Assembly: GCA_035708085.1 (NCBI GenBank)
Contig: DASSTE010000074.1
Span: forward strand, 1 to 64,000
Length of the DNA stretch: 64,000 bases
From: DASSBR01 sp035708085
Lineage (GTDB): Bacteria; Pseudomonadota; Gammaproteobacteria; Natronospirales; DASSBR01
Reading direction: 5' to 3'
This document shows positions 24,469-33,441 of this stretch, piece by piece. Within the stretch, counting starts at the first letter, position 1. Each line of letters begins with the position of its first letter. A program made the translations under genes and the position numbers. The notes beneath the pieces are model-generated. The model made no database searches and had not been told where the DNA came from. It worked only from the letters and a program-made list of their open reading frames with translations.

Positions 24469-25842
24469 TCAGGCCACTTCGGCCGCCGCCGTCAGGATGT
24501 TGCCGAGCGCGCTCGCGTAAAGATCGATGTCGGCGTCGGTTTTGGTTTCGGTCGCGCATACCAGCAGCGCGTTGTCGAGTTCCGGGAACCAGGTTGCGAG
24601 GTCGAGGCCGCCGAGGATGCCGCGGTCCGACAGTTGCGCCAGCACGTCCGCGGCCGGCCGGTCAAGGGTCAGCGCGGCCTCATGGAAGTATGGCGCGCTG
24701 AATGTGCGGTGCACGCCCCCGATGGCCGTCAGCGTGGCGACGAGCTTCACGGTATTGGCGTGGCTGACCGCGGCAACGCGCCTCAGCCCCTCGGCGCCGA
24801 GCAGCGCCATGTAGATCGTCGCTGCCGTCACCAGCAGGCCCTGGTTGGTACAGATGTTCGATTTCGCCTTGGAGCGCCGGATGTGCTGCTCGCGCGCCTG
24901 CAGCGTGAGCGTGAAGCCTTCCCGGCCGTCGAGGTCGACGGTGCGGCCGGCGAGCCGGCCCGGCATCTGGCGTACCAGCGACTGGCGGCAGCACAGGAAG
25001 CCGAAGTACGGGCCGCCGGACGACAATGGCACGCCCAGCGGCTGGCCTTCGCCGCAAACGATGTCGGCACCGGTTTCGCCCCAGCGGCCGGGCGGCTTGA
25101 GCAGTGCCATCGCGGTCGGGTTGACGACGCCGATTGCCAGCGCGTCCTGCGAATGCGCCCAGTCGGTCAGCGCATCGACGTTTTCGAGAACGCCGAAGAA
25201 ATTGGGTTGCGGGATCACCAGCGCGTCGAACGCCTGACCGTCGAACCGCGCCAGGGCTTCCGGCAACGTCTGGCCGGCCTGCGTGCAGTACGGCAGATCG
25301 ACGAACTCGATATCCTGCATGCCGGCGATGGTTTCGATCGTCTCGTGGTAAAGCGGATGCAGCGTACCGGCAACCAGGATGCGATGCGCGGATTTACGCT
25401 GCGCGCGCACCGCCATCAGGCAGGCTTCGGCGAGGCCGGATGCGCCGTCGTACAACGACGCGTTGGAGACGTCCATGGCCATAAGGTTGGCCATCATCGT
25501 CTGGTATTCATACAGCACCTGCAGCGTGCCCTGGCTGGCTTCGGCCTGATAGGGTGTATAGGCGCTGTAGAACTCGCCGCGCGTGGTGATTTCCCAGACG
25601 GCGGCCGGGATGTGGTGCTCGTAGGCACCGGCGCCCAGGAACGACAGCGGCATGCCGTCGGCCGCGGCGCGCGCGTGCATCAGCCGTGTGATTTCCATTT
25701 CGGTAATCGCCGCTGGCACGCCCGTCAGCTGTTCGACACGCAGTTCCCGCGGGATCTCGTCGAACAGCTGCTCGATGCTGTCGGCGCCGATCTCCGCGAG
25801 CATGGCGCAGACATCGTCTTTGGTATGCGGAATGAAGGCCAT
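24469..25842 (-). CDS. gcvPA: Glycine dehydrogenase (decarboxylating) subunit 1, P-protein N-terminal half
   Basis: 457 residues, matching the N-terminal half of P-protein: MAFIPHT start, SFLGAGAYEHHIP, TPYQAEASQGTLQ, NASLYDGASGLAEA, and GRTVDLDGREGFTLTLQ. This half binds and shapes the active site together with GcvPB. It starts 6 bp after the gcvH stop, in a leftward gcvT-gcvH-gcvPA-tpx-gcvPB-dgkA order. Confidence 0.96.
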   Translation of the reverse strand: MAFIPHTKDDVCAMLAEIGADSIEQLFDEIPRELRVEQLTGVPAAITEMEITRLMHARAAADGMPLSFLGAGAYEHHIPAAVWEITTRGEFYSAYTPYQAEASQGTLQVLYEYQTMMANLMAMDVSNASLYDGASGLAEACLMAVRAQRKSAHRILVAGTLHPLYHETIETIAGMQDIEFVDLPYCTQAGQTLPEALARFDGQAFDALVIPQPNFFGVLENVDALTDWAHSQDALAIGVVNPTAMALLKPPGRWGETGADIVCGEGQPLGVPLSSGGPYFGFLCCRQSLVRQMPGRLAGRTVDLDGREGFTLTLQAREQHIRRSKAKSNICTNQGLLVTAATIYMALLGAEGLRRVAAVSHANTVKLVATLTAIGGVHRTFSAPYFHEAALTLDRPAADVLAQLSDRGILGGLDLATWFPELDNALLVCATETKTDADIDLYASALGNILTAAAEVA

Positions 25843-25848
25843 TGCCTG

Positions 25849-26241
25849 TCAGTTGTCCTCTTCGCAATAGTCGCGATAGGCCGCCGCATCCATGAAGCGA
25901 TCCAGATCGGTGTCGTCGGCCGCACGGATGCGGGCCAGCCAGCCCTCGCCGTACGGGTCATTGTTAACCTTGTCAGGCTCGTCGGCGAGCGAGTCGTTCG
26001 CGTCGACGATTTCGCCGGCAATGGGAGAGTAGACGTCGGACGCGGACTTCACCGACTCGACCGTCGCGCAGGTCTCCCCGGCGTCGATCTCGCGGCCGGT
26101 TTCGGACGTCTCGACATAAACGAGCTCGCCGAGCGCTTCCTGGGCATGATCCGTGATGCCGATTTCGATCACGCCGTCGCCGCGGTCGCGAAGCCACTCG
26201 TGGCTCTGGGTGTACTTCAAGTCGTCTGGAATCGTGCTCAC
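25849..26241 (-). CDS. gcvH: Glycine cleavage system H protein
   Basis: 130 residues. The lipoyl lysine is Lys66 in VESVKSASD. The N-terminal TQSHEWLRDRGDGVIEIGITDHAQEALGE region and C-terminal GEGWLARI are typical. The start is a GTG at 26241 whose bases overlap the gcvT stop (GTGA), giving translational coupling. H protein shuttles the aminomethyl group between P and T proteins. A longer frame upstream is the shadow of gcvT. Confidence 0.96.
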   Translation of the reverse strand: MSTIPDDLKYTQSHEWLRDRGDGVIEIGITDHAQEALGELVYVETSETGREIDAGETCATVESVKSASDVYSPIAGEIVDANDSLADEPDKVNNDPYGEGWLARIRAADDTDLDRFMDAAAYRDYCEEDN

Positions 26242-27344
26242 TGCGTTACCCCTTCTGAAACGTCGATTAATATCTTGCCCTTGCGGACGAACGGCGGCTT
26301 GACGACGCGCGCTTCGGCGAGCCGGCCGCGAATATCCACCCGGCAGCGCTTGATATCGCCGGCGGGAATGCGCGCCAGGCCGATCGAGCGCTCGAGCGTC
26401 GGCGAAAAGCCGCCGCTGGTGACGAGGCCGTCGCCGGCATCGGTTTCGACCCGCTGGTGGCCGCGCAGCACGCCGCGATCCTCCAGCAACAGACCGACGA
26501 ACTGTTCGCCCACGCCGGCCGCGCGCTGCTTTTCCAGCGCTTCGCGGCCGATAAACACGCGATCTTCGGGTTCCCAGGCGACCGTCCAGCCGAGGCCCGC
26601 CGCGAGCGGCGAGATGTCCTCGTCCATGTCCTGGCCGTAAAGGTTCAGGCCGGCTTCCAGCCGCAGAGTGTCGCGCGCGCCCAAGCCACAAGGTGCCGCG
26701 CCGGCAGCCAGGAATTTGTCCCACCAGGCGACGGCCTGGTCGGCCGGCAGCATGATTTCGAAGCCGTCCTCGCCGGTGTAGCCGGTACGCGCAATGAAGA
26801 GATCGCCTATCTGCGCGGCGCTGAACGGCTTCAGTGCCAGCGCCGCCTCACGCGCGTCGGCATCGAGCGTGCCGGCAACCTTGTTGCGCGCTTCGGGGCC
26901 CTGGATCGCGACCAACGCAGCGTCGGTGCGCTCGGAGATTCCGAGATCAAACGTCGCGGCCTGCCTGCGCATCCAGGCGAGATCCTTGTCGTGCGTCGCG
27001 GCGTTGACGATCACCCGGTAGCGGTCCGGGCTCAAGTAATAGGTGATCAGGTCGTCGATGACGCCGCCGCGCTCGTTCAGCATGCAGCCGTAGAGGGCCT
27101 TGCCGGGTTCCTTGAGTTTGGCGATGTCATTGGCGAGCAGCCGGCGCAGGAAGTCGCGGGCGCCGGCGCCGCCGATATCAACGATGGTCATGTGCGAGAC
27201 GTCGAACATCCCCGCGTCGCGGCGCACGTGATGGTGCTCCTCAATCTGCGACCCGTAGTGGATCGGCATGTCCCAGCCGCCGAAATCAATGGTTTTCGCG
27301 CCCAGTTCGAGGTGGCGTGCGTAAAGAGGCGTTCGGTTAGCCAT
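26238..27344 (-). CDS. gcvT: Aminomethyltransferase (glycine cleavage T protein)
   Basis: 368 residues. It starts TPLYARHLELGAKTIDFGGWDMPIHYGSQIEEH, with the folate-binding residues in DVSHM, GYTGEDGFEI and the C-terminal barrel (VKPPFVRKGK). It transfers the one-carbon unit from aminomethyl-H protein to tetrahydrofolate and releases ammonia. The ATG at 27344 is preferred over a TTG one codon upstream. No glycine riboswitch is visible in the 93 bp upstream. Confidence 0.96.
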   Translation of the reverse strand: MANRTPLYARHLELGAKTIDFGGWDMPIHYGSQIEEHHHVRRDAGMFDVSHMTIVDIGGAGARDFLRRLLANDIAKLKEPGKALYGCMLNERGGVIDDLITYYLSPDRYRVIVNAATHDKDLAWMRRQAATFDLGISERTDAALVAIQGPEARNKVAGTLDADAREAALALKPFSAAQIGDLFIARTGYTGEDGFEIMLPADQAVAWWDKFLAAGAAPCGLGARDTLRLEAGLNLYGQDMDEDISPLAAGLGWTVAWEPEDRVFIGREALEKQRAAGVGEQFVGLLLEDRGVLRGHQRVETDAGDGLVTSGGFSPTLERSIGLARIPAGDIKRCRVDIRGRLAEARVVKPPFVRKGKILIDVSEGVTQ

Positions 27345-27365
27345 CAACTGCCCTTGATGAGCGAT

Positions 27366-27389
27366 AAAGAAGGCCGCTGCAGAGCGGCC
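27366..27389 (-). terminator. Intrinsic terminator after phhB
   Basis: On the minus strand GGCCGCT and AGCGGCC form a 7-bp GC stem around a 4-nt loop (27372-27389), followed by TTCTTT. It lies 50 bp after the phhB stop, so gcvT must have its own promoter further left. Confidence 0.7.
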
Positions 27390-27437
27390 CGGCCAAAAAC
27401 AGCAATGATACTGGAGCGCAGGGCTGGACCCAAGTAT

Positions 27438-27776
27438 TTATGCGTCGAGCAGCTTGTCGACCTTGGCGGCGCAGATGAAGTCGTTTTCGGACAGCCCGCC
27501 GACCGCGTGGGTCGTGAAGTTGACGTTGCAGTGGTTGTAGCCGACTTCGAGGTCGGGGTGATGGCCTTCGGCGTTGGCGATCCAGGCAATGGCGTTGACG
27601 AAGCCCATCGTCTTGTTGAAGCCCTTGAACTTGAAATCGCGGCTGATGGTCTTGTCGTCGCCGCTCAGCGTCCACTCGGGCGCGATCCTCTTCAGATAGG
27701 CCTCCGCCTCGTCGTGCGTCAGGGGTTTCACGCCGCCTTCACAGGGCAGACAGTGCTTTTCGGCGAGTTCGGTCAT
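27438..27776 (-). CDS. phhB: Pterin-4a-carbinolamine dehydratase
   Basis: 112 residues with the PhhB/PCD active-site motif EGHHPDLEVGYNHCNV and the C-terminal TTHAVGGLSENDF. It dehydrates 4a-hydroxy-tetrahydrobiopterin, regenerating the cofactor oxidised by phenylalanine hydroxylase. GGAG lies 8 nt before the ATG. It is 32 bp downstream of phhA on the same strand, the normal phhAB pair. Confidence 0.95.
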   Translation of the reverse strand: MTELAEKHCLPCEGGVKPLTHDEAEAYLKRIAPEWTLSGDDKTISRDFKFKGFNKTMGFVNAIAWIANAEGHHPDLEVGYNHCNVNFTTHAVGGLSENDFICAAKVDKLLDA

Positions 27777-27808
27777 TGTTGTTGCTCCGCATAAAAAAGA
27801 GAATTCTA

Positions 27809-28609
27809 TCAGGAAGCGGCTTTTTCGACCGGTGGATAAGTCGGCTCGCGCATGCCCAGCCGGCGTGCTTCGGCAATCAGGCCGAACAGGTCGAGTTTTG
27901 CGGTTTCGAACAGCTGGTCGAGGCTGTCAATCACGAAATAAATCGTCTGGTAGATGTCGATCCGGTATGGCGTGCGTAGCACCTCCAGTGGATCGAACGG
28001 CTTCCGGATCGGCTTGTCGCTGTCGATCGAGTAGGGCGTTTCGCCGACCGACGAGACGATCCCGGCGCCGTAGGTCTTGAGGCCTGCAGGCGTGTTCATC
28101 AATCCGAATTCGACCGTGAACCAGTACAGCCGCGCGAGCATCACGCGGTCTTCCTTGCTTGCGGTCAGGCCGGCCTTACCGTAAGCGTGCGTGAATTCGG
28201 CGAAGCGCGGGTCGGTGAGCAGCGGCGTGTGGCCGAACACTTCGTGGAAGATATCCGGTTCCTGCAGGTAGTCGAATTCTTCGCGGGTGCGGATGAACGA
28301 AGCGGCGGGAAATTTCTTGTCGGCGAGCAGTTCGAAAAATCGTCCGAATGGAATCAGCGCCGGCACCGGCGCTACTTCCCAGCCGGTGTATTTTCGGATC
28401 ACCGCCGACGTCTCTTCCGGCTGCGGAATGTGATCCGTCGGGAAATCCATGCGTTCCAGCGCTTCAAGGTATTCGGGCGCCGCATACCGCTCGACGATCG
28501 GCCGCTGGCGCGTGATCAGGTCGTGCCAGATTGCGTTTTCCTCGTCCGTGTACGGAATGATGCCGTTCGCATCGGGGATTTTTGCTTCGTAGTTGGTGCC
28601 TTTACCCAT
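27809..28609 (-). CDS. phhA: Phenylalanine-4-hydroxylase
   Basis: 266 residues, the short bacterial form without the ACT regulatory domain. Iron ligands are the two histidines of PDIFHEVFGHTPLL and the glutamate of YWFTVEFG. RTREEFDYLQEPD and GAGIVSSVGETPYSI are also conserved. It converts phenylalanine to tyrosine with tetrahydropterin and O2. It is adjacent to phhB and not far from the kynurenine genes, so aromatic amino-acid catabolism is concentrated here. Confidence 0.96.
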   Translation of the reverse strand: MGKGTNYEAKIPDANGIIPYTDEENAIWHDLITRQRPIVERYAAPEYLEALERMDFPTDHIPQPEETSAVIRKYTGWEVAPVPALIPFGRFFELLADKKFPAASFIRTREEFDYLQEPDIFHEVFGHTPLLTDPRFAEFTHAYGKAGLTASKEDRVMLARLYWFTVEFGLMNTPAGLKTYGAGIVSSVGETPYSIDSDKPIRKPFDPLEVLRTPYRIDIYQTIYFVIDSLDQLFETAKLDLFGLIAEARRLGMREPTYPPVEKAAS

Positions 28610-28743
28610 AATAAATCACCTCGATTCCCCAGTTTATCAGCTTTGCCCGCCGGCAAACCATTTCGATCAACCATTGTGGCATAATGTCCAGGTGGTAATG
28701 TCAAATAAGGGGCAGGGATGATGCCACAACGCCGGCCGCCGGG

Positions 28744-29934
28744 ATGAACGGCAGCCCATCAAGCGTGGCCACGGGCCGCCTGGACTGGTTCCGGCTCCGC
28801 TTCGTCGACAGCGACCTCGAGCGCGCGTTCCGCAGCGACTACGCCGTCCGTACCCGAATGCAAACGCGGGTGTCGCTGGCCCTGGGGCTGGTGATTTACC
28901 TGGCGCTCGGCTTTCAGGATCCCTGGTTCTTTCCGCAGCAGGCGGCGCTGATTCTGGTGGTGCGCCTTTGCGTTTCGGCGACGCTGCTGGTGTCGGTGGC
29001 GGCGACATTTCATCCATTGTTCGATCGCGTCCAGCAACCGTGGGTGCTGGCGCAGACGCTGCTTGCCGGCGCCGGCGTCGTCTTCATGATCGCTCACGCC
29101 AGTCTTGAAACCGCCAATTCCTATTTCTTCGGCGTGACGCTGGTGATTGTCTGGGCCTTCAACTTTTCGGGGCTTCGATTTTACCCGGCGCTTTGCGCCA
29201 ATGTCGTGTTGATCGCCGCGTACGGTATGGTGTTCGGTGCCTATAACGCCGCCCCCCTCCGCTGGCTCGCAACGGACCTGTCGAATTGCATCGCCGCGGC
29301 GATGATCACCGGCTTTGCCGGCTACCTGATCGAGTGGCAGCGGCGCGTGCTGTTCCACCATAATCGGCTGATTGACCACGAACGCGAAAGCCATCAGCAA
29401 CTCGCGTTGTTCGATCAACTGACGGGCCTGCCCAACCGTCTGCTGTTCCAGCAACGGCTGAAAGAAGCCCTGCTGCACCGTGAGCGGCGCGGCGACCGGC
29501 TGGCGGTGCTGTTTCTCGACGTCGACCACTTCAAGCCGATCAACGATTCATTCGGCCATCATGTCGGCGACCGGATGCTCAGCGTGCTGGCGTCGCGCCT
29601 CAAGTCATGTCTGCGGCGCGAGGACCTCGTCGCGCGCATCGGCGGCGACGAATTCCTGATGCTGATCGAGGACGTGCCGCAACCGGATGACGTGGCCGCG
29701 GTCGCCGAAAAAATTCTCGAGGCGGTGATCCGGCCGCTGAGCTTTCGCGGCGCCAGCGATGCGCCCGAGCCGGTACAGGTCAGCGCCAGTATCGGCATCG
29801 CGCTCTACCCGCAGGATGGCACCAGTGCCGACGAATTGATCCAGGCCGCCGACGCGGCGATGTACGCCGTCAAGGCCGCCGGCCGCAACGGTTGTCGGTT
29901 TTACCGGGACGTTTCTGCAACTGCCGCCGGTTAA
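28744..29934 (+). CDS. Membrane-bound GGDEF diguanylate cyclase
   Basis: 396 residues. The N-terminal half (about 40-200) has six hydrophobic segments (MASE-like sensor, not assignable to a named type). The C-terminal half (about 225-390) is a GGDEF domain with an intact GGDEF at 300-304 and an inhibitory RxxD site (291-294) five residues before it. It should make c-di-GMP with product inhibition. The input signal is unknown. No clear SD precedes the ATG. It is divergent from phhA. c-di-GMP could link to the exopolysaccharide/PEP-CTERM theme, but that is inference. Confidence 0.9.
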   Translation: MNGSPSSVATGRLDWFRLRFVDSDLERAFRSDYAVRTRMQTRVSLALGLVIYLALGFQDPWFFPQQAALILVVRLCVSATLLVSVAATFHPLFDRVQQPWVLAQTLLAGAGVVFMIAHASLETANSYFFGVTLVIVWAFNFSGLRFYPALCANVVLIAAYGMVFGAYNAAPLRWLATDLSNCIAAAMITGFAGYLIEWQRRVLFHHNRLIDHERESHQQLALFDQLTGLPNRLLFQQRLKEALLHRERRGDRLAVLFLDVDHFKPINDSFGHHVGDRMLSVLASRLKSCLRREDLVARIGGDEFLMLIEDVPQPDDVAAVAEKILEAVIRPLSFRGASDAPEPVQVSASIGIALYPQDGTSADELIQAADAAMYAVKAAGRNGCRFYRDVSATAAG

Positions 29935-29941
29935 CGAAGCC

Positions 29942-31714
29942 TCAGCCCTTCTGCTCCGCAATCCACCGATCGATCACCTGCTTCAGAACGCTCATCGGCA
30001 GACTGCCGTGGTCCAGCACCGCCGCATGGAACGCGCGGACATTGAAGCTTTCGCCCAGTGCCGTCGCCGCTTTTTGGCGCAGTTGCTGAATCGTCATCTC
30101 GCCGATCATGTAGGACAGGGCCTGTCCGGGCCAGGCAATATAACGATCGACTTCGTTGGTGATGTTCTCGACGCTCAGCGCCGTGTTGTCCTTGAAGTAT
30201 TGGATGGCGCGCGCACGGCTCCAGCCGAATTCGTGCATGCCCGTGTCGACGACCAGGCGCACGGCGCGCCACATCTGGTAGTCGAGGTAGCCGAAGCGGG
30301 AATATGGATTGTCGTAGAGTCCCATCTCGTCGCATAACGTTTCGGCGTACAGTGCCCAGCCTTCGCCAAACGAGTTGAAGTAGCTGAAGCGGCGGAAATT
30401 CGGCAGGTCGTGCAGTTCCATCGCGATCGGCATCTGCAACTGGTGGCCGGGGCGCGCTTCGTGGCAGGTCAGCACCTGGATGTCGTATTTCGGCCGCGAT
30501 TCCGGTTTATAGAGATTGACGGCCATGTAGCCCGCGACGCTGCCGTCGCCGGCCGGCGGCACCGAGTAGGCCGGATAGGTGTCGGGTGCAAGGCTCATCG
30601 GAATCGGCCGCACGCCGTAGGGCACGTGCGGCAGCAGTTCAACCGGGAAGAACTGGACCAGGTGCGGATCAACGCGCTTGGCCGCGGCGCGATAGGCTTC
30701 GAGCAGTTTTTGCGGATCCTTGTAGTAAAAGCGCGGGTCGGAGCGCAGGTGGTGCAGGAAGTTTTTGTAGCTGCCCTTGAAGCCGATCTGGTCGAAGATC
30801 TTTTTCATCTCCGCATGAATCGCGGCGACCTTCTTGAGGCCGAGTTGGTGAATCTGCTTCGGCGTCATCTCGGTCGTAGTGTAATGGCGCACGACGTAGG
30901 CGTAATAGGCCTTGCCGTCGGGAAGCGTTGAGGCGCCAATCGTGGTTCGCGTCGCCGGCAGATAGACGTCGTTGAAAAACGTCTGGAATTTCTTGTAGCT
31001 CGGTACGATGACGTTGGCGATAGCCTTTTTTGCGGCGGCCCTGAGCGCGGCCTGTTTCGCGGCCGGAATGGTCGAAGGCATTTGTTTGAACGGCCGGTAG
31101 AACGCGCTCTTTACAGGATCATCGACAATCTGCGCCGCGATCTGGTGCGGCACGCGCTTCATCACGACCCTGGGCCCGGTCATACCTTCCTTGATGCCTT
31201 CGCGCAGCAGCGCGATGGTCTGGTCCATGTACGGCGCGAATGTCTTGAGCCGCGTCACCCAGTTTTCGTAATCCTTCGCCGAGTTGAAGCGCAGTTGGTG
31301 TGTCAGCGTCGCCGTCGTCTGGATGCCGCCGAGCTGGTTCAGCGCGAGCAGGTAGCCATGGAATTTGTAGCCGGCGATGCGATCCTTCAGCTTGTAGGCG
31401 AACAGGTCGTAGCTGAGTCGCTCTTTCGAAGGCAGCGCCGCCCGGTCGATCTTTTCCAGCGCCGCCAGCGCTCGTTCATCTTCCCTGTGTTCGCGTGCAG
31501 TCGCGCTCAGGCTGACATTCGGCCACCGGTCATCGTAGGCGTGAAAGCCGTCAAGCGATGCTTCGATCGGGTTTTCCCGCAGGTGGCGCTGCCACTGGCG
31601 TTTGAACAAGGCGTGCAACTGTGCGACGGCATGATCGACAGGCTGGGCCGCGGGCGCCGGTTGAGCGCAAATTGCGGCGAAAGAGAGGGCAACGAGCAGA
31701 ACTGAGAATTTCAT
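29942..31714 (-). CDS. Exported DUF885 family protein (putative zinc peptidase)
   Basis: 590 residues with a signal peptide (MKFSVLLVALSFAAICAQPAPA). DUF885 features follow: an N-terminal YDLFAYKLKD segment, a central VLTCHEARPGHQLQ motif resembling an HExxH-like metal site with a following histidine, and FGEGWALYAE with the distal glutamate. Family members are periplasmic or outer-membrane-associated putative metallopeptidases, numerous in Xanthomonadales. The ATG at 31714 is chosen because it begins the signal peptide; the longer frame runs across the divergent HiPIP gene. It ends 7 bp from the convergent GGDEF gene. Confidence 0.88.
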   Translation of the reverse strand: MKFSVLLVALSFAAICAQPAPAAQPVDHAVAQLHALFKRQWQRHLRENPIEASLDGFHAYDDRWPNVSLSATAREHREDERALAALEKIDRAALPSKERLSYDLFAYKLKDRIAGYKFHGYLLALNQLGGIQTTATLTHQLRFNSAKDYENWVTRLKTFAPYMDQTIALLREGIKEGMTGPRVVMKRVPHQIAAQIVDDPVKSAFYRPFKQMPSTIPAAKQAALRAAAKKAIANVIVPSYKKFQTFFNDVYLPATRTTIGASTLPDGKAYYAYVVRHYTTTEMTPKQIHQLGLKKVAAIHAEMKKIFDQIGFKGSYKNFLHHLRSDPRFYYKDPQKLLEAYRAAAKRVDPHLVQFFPVELLPHVPYGVRPIPMSLAPDTYPAYSVPPAGDGSVAGYMAVNLYKPESRPKYDIQVLTCHEARPGHQLQMPIAMELHDLPNFRRFSYFNSFGEGWALYAETLCDEMGLYDNPYSRFGYLDYQMWRAVRLVVDTGMHEFGWSRARAIQYFKDNTALSVENITNEVDRYIAWPGQALSYMIGEMTIQQLRQKAATALGESFNVRAFHAAVLDHGSLPMSVLKQVIDRWIAEQKG

Positions 31715-31734
31715 CACGCGATCCTTGTATCTTG

Positions 31735-31740
31735 TATAAT
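31735..31740 (+). promoter_or_regulatory. Consensus -10 box TATAAT upstream of the HiPIP gene
   Basis: A perfect TATAAT in the 81-bp divergent gap, about 56 bp before the HiPIP ATG. The sequence 17 bp upstream is not a good -35. Confidence 0.5.
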
Positions 31741-31795
31741 GGCCGCATCGGGCAACAACACGTTCCCATGGTAAGGGACGAAGAGAGGCGATGCT

Positions 31796-32089
31796 ATGGA
31801 TAACCCCCTGGACAAAAAATTCTCGCGGCGCACCTTCATCAAGAGCGCGGCGCTGGCGGCCGGGGCGGCGGCTGTTCCGGCGCTGATGTTCGGCGGCGGG
31901 GCGCGCGCGGCGAGCAAGCTGCCGAAATCGGCGGTTCAGTACCAGGATCACCCCAAGGACGGCAAGCAGTGCAGCGAGTGCATCCAGTTTATTCCCGGCC
32001 CCAAGAAGGGGGCGATGGGCACCTGCAAAGTCGTGCAGGGCAAGATCCATCCGAACGGTTACTGCGTCGCTTTCGTGCCGAAATCCTGA
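31796..32089 (+). CDS. High-potential iron-sulfur protein (HiPIP), Tat-exported
   Basis: 97 residues. A twin-arginine signal (RRTFIKS, then an alanine-rich helix ending ARA) precedes a small domain with four cysteines (59, 62, 77, 90) in the HiPIP spacing CxxC...C...C, ligating one [4Fe-4S] cluster. HiPIPs are soluble periplasmic electron carriers between the bc1 complex and terminal oxidases or reaction centres. GAGG lies 7 nt before the ATG. The last 31 bp overlap the end of the convergent kynurenine monooxygenase gene. Confidence 0.95.
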   Translation: MDNPLDKKFSRRTFIKSAALAAGAAAVPALMFGGGARAASKLPKSAVQYQDHPKDGKQCSECIQFIPGPKKGAMGTCKVVQGKIHPNGYCVAFVPKS

Positions 32090-33441
32090 GTTGGAGCGAG
32101 CGGCACAAGCCGCTCCTCGACCAATTTATCCGCCAGTTCCAGATCGACTTGATCCGCGGATGCGATATCCGCGCTTAGCCGCATCAAAATCTCCTGCTGA
32201 ACGCGACCCCGTTCATACGCTTCGGCGTACGGCAGGCTGCGAAACATGACCATCGAATAGCGCGGCACGAAGCGGTCCGGATGCCGCGCTTCGAGCCGCC
32301 AACCGATCTCCTTGCGCAGCTTGAAGCCTTCGTCGCGCACCGCATCGCGCATTTCAATGTAATTCTCCAGCGCCATTTCGGCGAGGGCGTCGGTGTCCGG
32401 CTTGCGCCCTTCGGCAAACGTGGCGAAGGCGCGCGAGAAATCGCCGTCGCACTGTTGGAGGGTTCGATCCAGCAGCAGGCAATCCTCAAACGCGCAATTC
32501 ATGCCCTGGCCGTGGAATGGCACGATGGCGTGAGCCGCATCGCCGAGCAGCAGCACGCGTCCATCGTGATGCCATTGCGGACACCAGACCGTGCCGAGCA
32601 TGCCGGTCGGATTGTCGAAATACAGGTCCGCGAGATTCGGCATCAACGCGGCCGCATCCGGGAATTCTTCCGAAAAGAACTGCTTGACGGCAGCGGCGTC
32701 GGTCAACGTCGCGAAGCTCGGGCTGCCTTCCTTTGAAAGAAACAGTGTCACCGTAAAACTGCCGTCGAGGTTAGGCAGCGCAATCAGCATGTAGCCGCCG
32801 CGCGGCCAGATATGCAGCGCGGCCGGGTCCATACGATGGCCGCCATCCCGGTCGGGGGCGATCGTCAGTTCCTTGTAGGCGTGATCGAGAATGTCTTCAG
32901 TGGTTTCGGTGCCGGTTGTTTGCATCAGCGCACGGCGGATAATCGAACCGGCGCCGTCGGCGGCGATGATCGGCATGTGCGCGCGGTCGAATACCCGGTT
33001 CTCCGGTTCGTGTTCGAATTGCAGCGTGCCGCTGCCGCAGTCGATGCCGGTGCAGCAGTGGTTGAAATAAAGCTCGACGCCGGCGGCTTCGGCAGCATCG
33101 AGCAGGCGGCGGTTGAGTTCCGTGCGCGAGATCGAGTGGATGAACTCATCCGGGTTCCGGCTGTAGGGTTGCAGGTTTGTGTTGCCGTCGCGGTCATGGA
33201 TCATGCGGCCGCGCATCGGCAGCGCGAGTTCCCGGATCGAGTCGTAGACGCCTGCCTTTTCGAGCGCGGCGATGCCGCGTTGGGCGAGCGCGAGGTTGAT
33301 CGAGCGGCCGGCAGGCAGGTCGTGGCTGCGGATGTCGGGACGGCGTTCGTAAAGCGCCACGTTGTAGCCGCAGCGCGCGAGGTAGATTGCGGCGAGCGAA
33401 CCGGCGAGGCCGCCACCGACTATCGCGGGCTTGTTACTCAT
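32059..33441 (-). CDS. kmo: Kynurenine 3-monooxygenase
   Basis: 460 residues. FAD-binding GxGxxG (VGGGLAGSLAAIYLARCG) with YERRPD, the GRSINLALAQRG motif characteristic of KMO, and the second FAD motif GDAAHAIVPFHGQGMNCAFED. C-terminal helices are long, as in KMO. It hydroxylates L-kynurenine to 3-hydroxykynurenine with NADPH and O2. Its ATG overlaps the kynU stop by 8 bp. It is the last gene of the leftward operon. Confidence 0.95.
   Translation of the reverse strand: MSNKPAIVGGGLAGSLAAIYLARCGYNVALYERRPDIRSHDLPAGRSINLALAQRGIAALEKAGVYDSIRELALPMRGRMIHDRDGNTNLQPYSRNPDEFIHSISRTELNRRLLDAAEAAGVELYFNHCCTGIDCGSGTLQFEHEPENRVFDRAHMPIIAADGAGSIIRRALMQTTGTETTEDILDHAYKELTIAPDRDGGHRMDPAALHIWPRGGYMLIALPNLDGSFTVTLFLSKEGSPSFATLTDAAAVKQFFSEEFPDAAALMPNLADLYFDNPTGMLGTVWCPQWHHDGRVLLLGDAAHAIVPFHGQGMNCAFEDCLLLDRTLQQCDGDFSRAFATFAEGRKPDTDALAEMALENYIEMRDAVRDEGFKLRKEIGWRLEARHPDRFVPRYSMVMFRSLPYAEAYERGRVQQEILMRLSADIASADQVDLELADKLVEERLVPLAPTQDFGTKATQ

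Noticed and set aside
24451..26640. 729-codon rightward frame opposite the gcv genes
   Set aside because: It is antisense to gcvPA, gcvH and gcvT, which have clear catalytic motifs; the frame shows no protein family.
27345..27437. Possible glycine riboswitch upstream of gcvT
   Set aside because: The short leader shows the phhB terminator but none of the conserved glycine-aptamer segments I could recognise.
31715..32050. N-terminal extension of the DUF885 gene by 112 codons
   Set aside because: It is antisense to the HiPIP gene and would bury the signal peptide.
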